Below are positions 14,901 to 25,787 of a stretch of DNA of 64,000 nt, piece after piece. Origin of the DNA: Theocolax elegans (lineage: Eukaryota; Arthropoda; Insecta; Hymenoptera; Cerocephalidae). Numbering within the stretch: position 1 is the stretch's first letter; every line of letters begins with the position of its first letter. The translations under genes and the position numbers were made by a program. The notes below the pieces were generated by a model. That model had not been told where the DNA came from. It made no database searches and saw only the letters and a program-made list of their open reading frames with translations. The stretch spans positions 84,834,594 to 84,898,593 of the forward strand of contig CM047428.1 in assembly GCA_026168455.1 (NCBI GenBank). The letters run 5' to 3'.

Positions 14901-17900
14901 AAAATCGTCTCAAAGATAGCAAAGAAGCAGAAAGACGTCTCGCTCGAGTGCACACCAGCGGAAACGCAAAAGGTAACCGAGGATCGTCGCGACAGTACAA
15001 ACCGATCGAACGAAATCAAAAGCGAAAGTTTGGTGATTCCCGTGGAAATTGCAAAATTACCCGAGGTCCACGAGATACCAGCACCAGCACCAGCAAATGT
15101 AAATAATTCCGAATGTATTTCGTTGAGCGAAAACGTAATCGATAATACTCCTCGACCGTTGGTAAGCGACGAAATAATCGACACTCACGAGGAAAATATT
15201 AAATCTAAAAAATGCGATATCCAAAAGGAGAAATCCAACGATCCAAGGAAATGTGAAGTCAAAAAAGGCGAACAAGCGGTCGATTTGGATTCAAAAGCCT
15301 ATAGCGATGAAAATGTGGATGCAAAGCCGCAGCAGAAATCGAAGAAACGTTCTCTCGAAAGCAATTCGCCGAAGAAGAACAAAAAGAAACCGATCGACAA
15401 CGGTAATACGAGTGAGAACGAAGATAACGAGGAGATCAGTCTAGCGGACATAATGAAATTAATCGAGAGACCAAAAGTTACCCAAGATTCGAGTGAAATT
15501 TCAAAGCGAGAACCGATAAAACCCGGAAAACGAAAAATCGTTGAGGAGGACGACGTCGATACGAAAGGCAGCCGAGTGGAAGTTGATATTTCGGCTGGAA
15601 AACAGGAGCAAGAGGTAACAAGGAAATCACCGCGCAAAGGAGCTTCGAAGCGAAACAAGTGCGAACCTTCGGAAATTCCTGATTTAAAAGTAGAAACGCG
15701 GATCGATACGAATGTAGAATCAGGCGTGATTAACGATAGTGGTAAAGGTAGTTCTACCGAAGAAACAAGTGCGATTACGTTAGGACCAACTAAAGATACA
15801 ACCGATGACTTCGAAATAACGAAACGATCCAACGATGTCGTTGTCAGTGATGGTTGTGCGTTGACTCAAAACACTTTTACCGAAGAAAAAATAAATAACG
15901 AAGAAACGGTAAAAAAAGGAATTGTAAATAGTTTAACTTCCGAAGACACTGATGATCTCGAAGGAAAGAAGGAAGCGGAACCGATTGAGCTTGTCGAAGG
16001 ATCAAAAACACTGGAGACAACTGAGAAATCGTTTAAAGTTCCAGAAATTAAGGTAGAAGTTACCAAAGCTACGAAGAAGCGCAATATTGGTAAAAGGAAA
16101 TCTGTTCGTAAGAATTCGTCGAGTGATCGAGAAACCGAGGAAGAAGAACCCGTGCCGATCGAGGATCACGCTCGATCCAGCTACGAAAGAAACTCTTCAG
16201 CTTCGGAATCCGAGGACAAGCCCGTAAGGACTCGAACGTCAAAACGCAGCACACGTAGCAACAAGATCCGTGAATCAATCGAATCATCGTCCGTAGAATC
16301 AGATGAGGTCAACGAGCCCGAAACGTCGACGCGTAGACGATCTCAGAGGAAGAGCGCCATGGTTTCCGAAATTGTTCGAGACGTTTCGGTCGATTCCAGT
16401 GACGAGAACACTAGCTTATCGGAAAAGAAACGCCCTTCCATCAAAAGAAGTATGAGGAAGTATCATCTCGCTGAAGAGTATGTCGAGCTAGTCGTTAATG
16501 GAGAAAATAAAATTGTAAATAAAATGGAAAATAAAATTGATAATGAAGTTGATAATGAAAATAAAATTGAAAATGAACTTAAAAATGAAGTTGAAAAAGA
16601 AAATAAAATTGAAAATAAAATTGAAAATGAAGTTGAAAAAGAAAATAAAATTGAAAATGAAAATGAAGTAGAAATTGAAAATGAAGTTGTAAATAAAGAT
16701 GAAGTAGAAAATGAAAATAAAATTGGGAATGAAGTTGAAAATAAAAATGAAGTAGAAAATGAAAATAAAATTGGAAATGAAGTTGAAAATAAAAATGAAG
16801 TAGAAAATGAAAATAAAATTGGAAATGAAATTCAAAATGAGGTTGAAAATAAAGATGATAATGATGTTGAAAATGAAGTTGTAAATACAAATGAAAGTAT
16901 AAATGAAATTGTAAATATAATTGATAGTGAAAATGAAATTGAAAATAAAACTGAAAATGGAAATGGAAATGAAAATGAAAATACAAATGCAAATGAAAAT
17001 ATAAATGTAAATGAAAATGAGCATGAAAAAGTAAATACAAATGCAAAAGAAAGTGATAATGAAACTCTTCTGATAGTCAAAGAAGCTGAAGTTGAAGATC
17101 TCATAGATAAGGACGAAGAAGAGCATCCCGAGATCGAAGAGAAAGTTTCGAAGATAGAGGACGAAAAAGTTGACGAGTTGCGAGAAGATGACAGCGTCGA
17201 AGATTCTACGAACCTCACTGAATCAGAGGTAGACACCACGACTGAAGATAACGAGTGTACTGTGAGCCAAGGAGAGACGCGTCAGTCCTTGGACGAATCA
17301 TCGAATCAAGCACCTAAGAAACGAGTAGTGGGTAATTTTGCGGTGGTTACGAAGTCAGGGAAGATCCTGATCGTCGAGAAAAAGAAGAAACTGACGAAAG
17401 AAGCGGCCAAATTCTTTTGCGACGTGTGCACCACCAGTTTTACACGTAAAAGCAGCCTCAAAAAACACAACTTGTCGCAGTCACATATTATGCAAATGTC
17501 ATTGAGCGGAGACAAGGAGGCTTCAAAGGAGAATCGCGAGTCGCCTCGAGAGTCCGCGAGCAAGGATACCGAAAAGAAGGATGAGATAGACGAACCGAAA
17601 TTAGGGATCGCAGAGTTACCCAAAGAAACGGAAATGGAAAATGAAGAAAAAGTGGTGGCAGTGATAGAGCCACCGACGAGCGTAACAATAAACGAAAACG
17701 AAGTTATCCTAGGTAAAGTTGCGATTGAAAGACCGGCGTGTGTAAACGTCGATGATAACATTGCGAACGTCGTCGACAGCAACACGAACGAGAACGCGAT
17801 GATTATTCCACAAGCTTCTCTGATCCTTAAATCAACGGAAGAAGAATTGGAGGACGAGATGCTCGACGAGGAGATATGCAAAATCACCGAGAACATGAGT

Positions 17901-20900
17901 CACGACGAGTATGTTCTTACCGATCACGTAAGTCCGGTAACACCTGAGGCGACTTCCACACCTATTAAGGAGAAAATTCCGACTCCACCGAGGAAACCCT
18001 CACCCAAGAAACAAAAGAAAAGAAATCTAGCGGACGAACATCTCGACCTGGATACTCCAGTGGAGTTGCACCCGACTCCTCAGGTGGAGGATAAGAGCTT
18101 GGAGATTGACTCGGATGCGTGGACGAGCGATCGCGAAGATTCTACGACTTTAAAACCCGTGAGCGGGAAACGAGGCAGAAGCAAAGGTAAGAGAAATCAG
18201 AACCGACAATCCAGTCGGAATAAGAATCTCGAGGATGTGACACCGAACGTCAATTCGCGTCCAAAAAGGAACAAGCTGAGGCCGAGTTATAAAGAAGACG
18301 AAAATTTTGATTTCGACCTTGTAGAGACAATCGATCCAACGAAGCGAGACATCGACGAAGTTATCGTTACTGCTCCGGAAATCGAGACACCCGATGAAAC
18401 AAATGAGACCCAGCTCGTTACGTCGAAGAAGTCGAGAGGAAGGAGAGGCCAAGCCAAAGGAAAACCGGAGGAGACAAGCCCAACGACCAAAGAAATCGTA
18501 CGGATCGTTGACGAAAGTAACGTAGATACGTCGGAAATTGTTGGCGAACACGGCGAGAAGGAGAAAATCGACGAACCAATAATCAACGAATCACCTTTCG
18601 AGAAGAAGCAGACCACCGCTACAAAACGAAAACGAGGCAGAAAAGCGAAGCAGGACATAGTGGACGAAGAAAAAGAAGAAGAGCAGTCAAGCGAACCGAA
18701 GATCGAGGTAAAATCAACACTGCTAAAGAAGAAGAATCAGAGCAAGCGTAAAAGGAAAAAGTTGAACGCGAGCATTGACGAAGAGCCAACAAAAGACGAA
18801 ATGCCAGTAGATGCCGAGTCGACGATGCAGCAAGAATCGGAAGTACCGATTCCATCGATCGAACCCGCAGAAGCGAAGAAAAGCAGCAGCAGTAGCATTG
18901 ACAGCGAAATATCTCAGCTGATCTTCCCAACTTTGAGAACCGAAAATTTCAAATCGTTGGACGAATCGAAGAGCGAGCCTAGGGCATCGATTCTCACGGG
19001 TTTCGACAGCGATGACAACTCCTTGGACACGAGTATGTCCGTTGACATTCAGCGACTGCTCGACGATCCCGAGATGACGGCCGAGATAAAGAACCCTGCG
19101 ATGAGTTCGGTTGACGCGATCAACGTCCCGGAGCCAGCGTCTTTCGTTCCGGAAGTACCCGCCGAGCCAGAACCCACCGAGCCGGAACCCACTGAGCAGC
19201 CGAAGAAGAGGACAAGGCGTCAGACCGCGAAGAACAAGAGCGTCGAGGCTACCAGCGAGTCTGAGGATGAGAAGCGCGAGGAGAAATTGCAAAAGAGCAA
19301 AAACGAGATAGTCAAGAGCGTGTTCGGTCGAGTTTTCGGCAGCGAGAAGGTCAAGGAGGTCTTGGACGATTGGCAGTCACGATCGGAGAACGAGACGTCG
19401 GAGGAGGAGGCCGAGGTAGAGCAGCTGCGAGATAGACCGAGAAGAAGCAACGCGCAACGTTCAAGAGCTAAGAAGAATCTTCGAAGCAACGGGGCCATTG
19501 ACAAGGCTGACACACCTGGGCGAAGCCGGCAGAGCAAGAAACGAGCGGAGGAATTGATATCCCGAGCATTCGACGACGATTCTCCGGTTCCGAGGAGTCA
19601 GCGAGCCACGCGACGACCGACGGAAACCACGGAAGAGACAATACCCTCGCCTATCAAGACCAAACGAGGCAGGAAGGCAGGTCGAGCGAGTGACGATGAA
19701 GGAAAGCAGCTCGTAAGCGTCAATGACAAGAAACAGGAACAGGAGGAGGAAGAGGAGGAAGAGGAGGAAGAAATTAACGGAAGAATGTCACCTCTGTACT
19801 CGCAGAACTCGAGCGTAGATGACGATACCGTACCTTCATCCAGTCTCGACGACGAGGAGTCTAGAAGAAAATCCAGGAAAAAGAGTCGAAGCTCTACAAA
19901 CGGAGATTTCGACGTTGGGTCGACGCAGGCTCTGTCTCGAGACGGCGATGGACCTACAGAAGTCGTGACCATCGGTCCCACCGACGCACTCGAGGACAAC
20001 GCTTTGGACTTGGAGATGTCAACGCATGAGAGAAGCCCGGAAAAGCCAACTCGACAGCCGACGAAAGTGCTCAACTTTGACGAGGAACTTTTCGTCGAGT
20101 GCTGCTCGAGGTTGAAAGCTACCAGCGAAAAGGAACTTCGAGGTGCGAAGAAAATCAAGCTGGATCACTCCTCAGCGGATCAAGCGACCGGTTCTTATCA
20201 TCACCATCGAAAGGACGACCAACTCGGCTACCGAGTCACCAAAGATAAATGGAAAGATGCTGAGAGCCAGAACAGTCTCGGTAGCTTGCTTGAATCCGTA
20301 AACCAGGTACGTGTCACAATATTTTATTTATTTAGGGAATGAACCTTAGTCGAAATATTGAAAAATTAATGTATTATTTATTATGCCATGACTTAAAAAT
20401 GTTATTAATCTTCTTGAAAATTATTAATTGTTGAATAAAATTTAACAATACAATTTGCTTAAAAATTTGGAATATTAAAAATAATTTTTCAACAAATTCA
20501 CTATAAATAATTTTAATGACTAATATACAGCATTAAAAATTATCAACTTCGTGTTTAATAAAAATTTTGCTCAGTCCGACAATTAAAATTTTCCAATTAT
20601 TTATTATTCATCAACGCACTACTTTCCGTTAGTTAAAAAAAAGTAATGTTTCTACGCAGCTCCTGGGCGAAGAATACACGAGCGAGAAGGAATATTCAAC
20701 GATGAAAAGAAGTCGAGGCCATCACCATCATCACCATCATCACCATCATCATCGCAGTCGATACTACCAGCATCATCACCATCATCATCATGGACGTCGA
20801 GGTAATCGTACCAGTCGATCGGTCAGCCCAGTCGAAACGAGCTTGCGTCGAAACGACGAGGATGGCGAAAATCTCGGCTACGACGACAGTCTCGACGTTG

Positions 20901-23900
20901 CCTTTGAACACAACAACAAATTAAGGGACAAAATTCAACAGAGGATGCGAGAAAGCGAAAATTTAATCGCTACTTCGTTTGCTCCACGACTGCCGATTTC
21001 TGGTGATATCGGGCTAGATTATAACAACTATGATGAATCGTCAAAGTCTAAAGTTACGAGCAACGGATTGGGAGGATTGCTCGACAAGGCGCTCTCGAAT
21101 TTACTCCACAACAACGAGAAACATGATCATAAGTTAGTGATTCTTAATTTTCGTTAAAAGACAATAATAGATGATGATTTCGATAATTTAAATTACGATC
21201 AATTCAAAATTGACTGATTATTCAAAATTCTAATCGCTCACAATATCGAAAAGCGCGTCCTCATAGTTTTCCTTAAACTATTGTATAAAATATACAATTA
21301 AAAATAGTATTGCTCAATCGATAACTTTCAACGCGGCATATTTAAATTGTTTATTGATTTAACATACTCAAATTTTACTGGATTCAACCTTTATAAACTC
21401 AAAAATAATAGTTAAAATGTTGAATATAAAATTTTAAAACATTCATAAATATGATTAAAGACCATTTCTTATTAACTTTCAGTTATTCAATGTACACTAA
21501 TAGTAATAAAAACAGAGAAACTATCTAAATTTATATTTTCTTCCACTTTTATAAAAAAAATATTATGTATGATAAATTTCAAATTTTCATCTCTTTCAAA
21601 AAGTACATACATATTATATATTAAAATAAATATTATTTATTAAAATTGCAAAAAAAAATTTTTCGTATAAGACTTGAAGAAAATTTGAAATTAACTTATA
21701 CGTGCATAAATTAAATTTAAAATTATCATTTGTTATAGTAAAGAGTATAGTAGTCCAAAATATCCCTTGCATGGACATTATTTTCTTGAAAAGTCATTTG
21801 CCGTCCCGTTTATTTGCTTTAATTTTTTAATGAATTTTATTAAAAATTGTATATAACAAAGTGATTTAGTATTACATAATAAAACTTATAAAAGTATTTT
21901 AAACAAACATTTACAACAAATTCAAATTTTTTAAATAATTTGTTAATGATTTTTAAATAAGAAATATGTTTATGGTAATATAGGTTTTTGAAAAAAATTG
22001 ATTAATAATTGAAATTTTACTAACTCAGTTATTTACTTACATTGCATAATCTGTAATTGTCGCTTTATGTAAAAAAGATAAGGATAATAAAAATTGTACT
22101 CTTATATAACTACACCAAAGAAAAGCAACATTGTAGAAAATTCGACGTGTCAAATCCAATCCTAAAACAAGAATCTACCATTTTCAGCGGATCGGCACCG
22201 ATGAAACTCCTAGCTGAATTGGCTTGCGCCCGAGCACCAACATCGACGACACCAACCGTACCGGAAAAGCTCGATCAACCCGTCGACGATCAATTGGACA
22301 ATCCAGCGCAAACCGAGGTCAAGTCCACTACGGTCAAAAAGCCTAAGAATCCAATTAAAGAGCTGTTCGAGCGTAAGAAAGAGCTGCATGATAGGAAACA
22401 GCTGGACAAAATGAAAAATACGAAATCAGCTGATAAGTCGAGGAAACAACGTAAAGCCAGGAATGCGCAATTCTCGTTGATACGCAGGAACGCGTACCGA
22501 GGAGGGATGACCGAGAGGAAGAGACGTCGAGACGGAGGTATGATAGGTAAAAAGAAGGATCACAACACACCGGGTAAAATCAAGGATGTTTACGATTTCG
22601 ACGAGGAAGAGAGTACAGGTGAACCTGCCTTTGCCACCGTATTGTCATATCGTACAAAAACCGAACAGCCACCTATCACCAACCATCAATTGAACATGTC
22701 GGGTCTGTTGTCCAAGACTATCGGTGATACCCTCACTAATGGGAAAACCGTAGCTAGTATGGGAGAAAATTTGGAAAACATGGTGGATCGGAAATTTAAG
22801 GAGATCGAGAAATTCGCGTCGAAAAATCCAAATTCTTCGTTGGATACTTCAACGAATAACGACAAACGATATCAACTTGATTTTATAGGTATTTTGACTC
22901 AATGTTTCAAACGCATCAATTAATAATTCTTAAATGATTTTTATTTTTATATTACTATTATTACATTTTTTTAGGTCCAATGGACGAATTCATTGAGAGG
23001 AAACACAAATCGAAACGATCATCCGGCGAATCCAGCGCAGTCAAACATTCCAACAAATCTAAGAAAAAGACCGGTAAAGGAACAAAAAAGAAATCACGAA
23101 ATGCTTGGTACGAGGACGACAGCTCCGACGAGTTCGTGACGAAGTTGAAGGCAGACGACATTGGCGTTGGTATATCCAAGAGCCAAAGAACCTGCTCGAA
23201 AGGCAAACAAAATCTGTTTGCGGAGATGTCGTCGACTTCGTCCGAGAGTGAATTTGAAACGGCTGAGGAAGAAAATGTGGAGAGCGTTGTATCGGAGAAG
23301 TCGATTTTAAAGTCGGATTTACCCGAAAATTCGGTCAACGAGGAACGAGGTATTTTCATGTTTTTATGATGATTCATCTTATCTTAAGTTATTAATGCAT
23401 TATCGTTTAATTTTTTTAATTAACAATTTTACAATTTACGAGAATCGTAACTAAAGCTATAAGAACACTTTTAGAATTAAATAACTAATTAAGAATTTAT
23501 CAAAACCAATTTTTATCCTCTCTAACTTATCGACTTAAAACTATCATATGGGATGTAATTCAAATAAATAAATACCTTTCATGTATTAATAATTTTAATT
23601 AATTTCAGTGTAATAACAAATTCTAGTATAATAACTGATAATGATATGGTAGATATAAATAATAATACAAGTAATAAATAAATTTTGATCAGGACTTTAT
23701 ATACTTACAAACTTTTGGTTTCTTTATTTGACGTTGTTATCTTTATAATAGGGCAAGTTTGCACGAAAAATTAATACATAAATAAAAATAAATAATTAAA
23801 TATTTATAAATAGTGTAAACATATCGCAAATTTTGAAAAAAGGTTGTTTTTAAAAATAATGAATATTATGACTAAAAAAAGTATAATTTTTTTAGATATA

Positions 23901-25787
23901 TTCTATTTTATTTATTAAATATTCTAATTTCAATTATTAATCAATTTGTTATTTAATTATAAGATAGAGATAATCTTTTTGCCCGTCAAAGTAAATAAAT
24001 GTTTTTTAATTTCAGAAGAAAAGTCGGTAAAAGACGATGACATTATCACGGAGAAATCGGGAAGTGCGACAAATCGGGAAGACGCATGGGCCAATGAATT
24101 AGAGGAAGTAAAAAAGAACGCCTCGCGAATATTGGATAACGACAACAACAAGAAATCCGAATCCGAATTATCGGATCGTCCATTGGTGATCGACGAGAAC
24201 TTGAAGGATCAGGGTGACCTCGAGCAACGAACGAACAGCGATGACGAAACCGAAGAGCGAACGTTCGAGCTTGACGATCTATACCGAGAGGACAGCTCGA
24301 TTGTAGACTCGGATCGCGACGAGTTGTCGATCGCTGCACCCGACGAGAAATCCAATTCACAAGTCAAAAACCTGGAAACGTCGTCAACAGGTTCGCGCGA
24401 CAAGCGTCCCAACACCACCGATAAATACATATCTCTGGAAGACGCTTTGGATTTCCTGGACCGTCCGGACGAGAAGAGCATTGCGAAAAAGTCATCGTCG
24501 TCTGAAGAAATAGCGAAATTTAAAGAGTACTCCCAAGACGAAGAGACGACAACGCCGACCTTGCCGGAGAAATTGTCGAGTAACGAGAAACCGCAACGGG
24601 AGTCCGAGAATTTGCCGTTACATGTATTCCTTAGCCGGCGAGTGCAAGAGTCGAAGAAACGCAAGCAGCAGCAACACCAACAGCAGCTCAAAAAATTGAA
24701 AGAAGAGCAACAACGAATACTGACGGAGCTGCAACCGACTCGTCGACAAAGAAAATGCGCGATAGGTAAACAAGGCCTCCTAGCGGAGATAAGCAGCTCG
24801 GACGAGGAGCAGTCGACACCACGGGGCAAACGATCACCCGAGAAGACGGACAAATCCGAGAAATCCCGAAGTGGCAAGCAGAGACAACGCGAGTCTAAGG
24901 AGAAGCGCAAGGAGAGGTATATCGAAAAGAAGCACGAACAAATGATAGCTAAGGAACAGAAGGCTATCGAGGAAGCGATAATGCGCGAACTCGAGGAGAA
25001 ACGACTGAGTGCGACGAGCGAAACTTCGGGATCCGAGAAGGACGAGAAAGCCGACCGGAAACTCGAGGGAGAAATAAACGACGTAACGGAGAAACCGACT
25101 CCTGCAAAGCAATCACGAAAACGAAGTCCGGCGTTACCCGATGAGCAGGAACAACGACAGCCCTCGCTGCCCACCGACACCGAAAGAGACCGAATCAACG
25201 GGACGACTGATCGCGTACCGGTAACTCCATCAATTCCTCGTAAAAAAGAACCTACACTGGACAAAAGCAAATCACCTAAGAAAGGTAGAAAGCGAGCCGA
25301 GAAAATCTCGAGTGACGGTAAAAAAGGGAAGCGACAACCGCTCACTCAACAAAAGTCAAAGAACACGAGTATCAATAAGGAGACGAGCAAAGAAGAAGAA
25401 GCGTCCGACGAGGAATTGAAAACGACGAAATCTTGGAACAAAGTTGACGAAGGTGTCGGTGTGGCGATAGGTCGAAGGAAACGAGCAGCCGCTAATCAAC
25501 TATATTATTGGTCAAGCTCGAGCGAGGAGGATGAGGAAGCAGCTACGGTACCCCCAAGTGTACCCGTGCCGGAGACGTTGATCGTCCCAGAGGGTCAAGA
25601 GGATGATCGACAAGAACAGCACGGATGGATCGTCGGTGATTCCCACAAAAAGATGATCACGATGCTCGCAATGGAGAAACAAATGAAGGAGAAACGACGG
25701 AGAAGCGAGAACGACGAGCAGTCGGCTAACAACGGTCCTGCTTCAGGCAAACCAAAAACCAAGAATCATCGCAACAGTACGTCTTGA
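2966..25787 (+). CDS. Giant zinc-finger, highly charged nuclear protein (unrecognised family), 8 visible exons
   Basis: Exons: 2,966-5,649; 9,644-10,094; 11,663-11,763; 12,888-20,306; 20,660-21,132; 22,188-22,888; 22,975-23,349; 24,016-25,787 (TGA). Every junction is GT-AG and the reading frame is kept throughout. Counting from the in-frame ATG at 3,034 gives about 4,635 residues; the true start may be in an upstream exon. Three C2H2 fingers lie near residues 407, 448 and 478. A fourth (CGAC...H...H, near 864) is split by the first intron, and a C2HC-type finger (CTKC...H...C) is near 937. A further C2H2 finger (CDVC...KKHNLSQSH) is near 2,567. Other stretches are His runs (about 3,096-3,186 and 20,717-20,795), a Gln run (13,015-13,043), a KES-repeat block, an Asn/Glu block, an acidic Glu run (about 19,735-19,772) and many Lys/Arg-rich patches. 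The 7.4-kb exon 12,888-20,306 is uncommonly long. Composition suggests a nuclear, chromatin- or RNA-associated protein. I do not recognise an orthologue, so the function is unknown. Confidence 0.85.
5650..9643. other. Intron 1 of the giant gene (4.0 kb)
   Basis: Bounded by a GTGAGT donor at 5,650 and the acceptor ctcgtag ending at 9,643. AT-rich with no supported exon. It holds one F1 element (7,196-7,572). It also has a diverged inverted-repeat piece near 6,463-6,625 that resembles the left arm of the hairpin element at 11.9 kb (shared strings such as tcgtttat, cagtgtgct and aatttcag). Short AT microsatellites occur near 8,060 and 8,572. Confidence 0.7.
7196..7572 (+). repeat. F1 short DNA-transposon-like element, copy 1
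   Basis: Begins TTAA then gaagggggtgttggactcaa and ends ttgggtccgacatcccgtta, so the ends are inverted copies of about 20 bp. The internal sequence (accgaccaaaa, gtatac near both halves) matches the other F1 copies at 29.6, 34.0 and 48.3 kb. There is no ORF, so it is non-autonomous. The TTAA edge suggests a piggyBac-like target, which is inference. Confidence 0.7.
10221..10560 (+). repeat. F2 palindromic TTAA element, copy 1
   Basis: Starts TTAAGGAGGTAGCGTACCTGA and ends near gggtatgccatcctag, with the right TTAA lost. The two halves are long imperfect inverted copies: aagttccaggtcaat with acactctaaaaaat on the left pairs with attttttaaggtgtcc and attgacctggaactt on the right. It matches the copies at 33.3 and 33.7 kb. 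There is no ORF, so it is a hairpin-forming MITE. Confidence 0.75.
10915..11217 (+). repeat. F1-like diverged TTAA element
   Basis: Begins TTAAGGGGATGTCCGATTCT and ends cacgtcatacctccTTAA, so both edges are TTAA and the length is about 303 bp. The left end matches F1, while the interior is strongly diverged and the right terminus fits less well. It has no ORF that looks real. It could be a relative of F1 rather than a true member. Confidence 0.5.
11764..12887. other. Intron 3 of the giant gene
   Basis: Spans the GTAAGT donor at 11,764 to the acceptor gatttcag at 12,887. The hairpin element F3 fills about a third of it. The remainder (about 12,220-12,887) is AT-rich and shows nothing else I can name. 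Confidence 0.7.
11858..12215 (+). repeat. F3 long-hairpin element
   Basis: Near-perfect inverted arms of about 120 bp lie at about 11,900-12,020 and 12,057-12,178, around a loop of roughly 36 bases. The left arm carries acagtatgtgaaaaaataag, ggcgccttcgtttattga and gtcttaccaaaa; the right arm carries their complements. The left edge is TTAAGGAGGT, as in F2. It has no coding capacity. A transcript of the intron would fold into a long stem. Confidence 0.75.
14014..14163 (+). repeat. In-frame KES tripeptide repeat inside the giant gene
   Basis: A run of gtcgaaggaatcgaag-type units encodes Glu-Ser-Lys tripeptides, with some Leu or Thr replacing Ser, near residues 1,432-1,482. It is a coding minisatellite of nine-base units with little DNA divergence, so length polymorphism is likely. 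It would be a charged, disordered linker. Confidence 0.8.
16495..17060 (+). repeat. Asn/Glu-rich coding repeat block (ENKI/ENEV units)
   Basis: About 190 residues (roughly 2,260-2,450 of the giant protein) consist of four-residue units such as ENKI, ENEV, KNEV and ENEN. The DNA is built from gaaaataaaatt/gaaaatgaagtt units and is far more AT-rich than the flanking coding sequence. The centre holds nearly identical copies of a GNEVENKNEVENEN unit (about 16,727-16,830), pointing to recent slippage or unequal exchange. The frame stays open. It may form an extended or helical charged spacer; no function is evident. Confidence 0.85.
20307..20659. other. Intron 4 of the giant gene
   Basis: A 353-base AT-rich intron with a GTACGT donor and acceptor tctacgcag. 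No other feature is visible. Confidence 0.75.
21133..22187. other. Intron 5 of the giant gene
   Basis: A 1.05-kb very AT-rich intron. The donor is GTTAGT at 21,133 and the acceptor accattttcag. The donor choice keeps the frame (Asn-His codons across the join). No element or RNA gene is seen. Confidence 0.65.
23350..24015. other. Intron 7 of the giant gene
   Basis: A 666-base intron from a GTATTT donor to acceptor tttaatttcag. AT-rich with nothing else recognisable. Confidence 0.65.

Noticed and set aside
13154..15184. 676-codon open frame on the minus strand
   Set aside because: It lies exactly opposite the Lys/Glu/Ser-rich exon of the giant gene; its Ser/Phe/Val-rich composition is the mirror of that bias. 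No splice signals or domain.
16488..17126. Minus-strand frames rich in Phe/Ile/Asn or His/Phe/Gln
   Set aside because: Antisense of the Asn/Glu coding repeat; a repeat with no stop codon in one strand leaves other frames open too.
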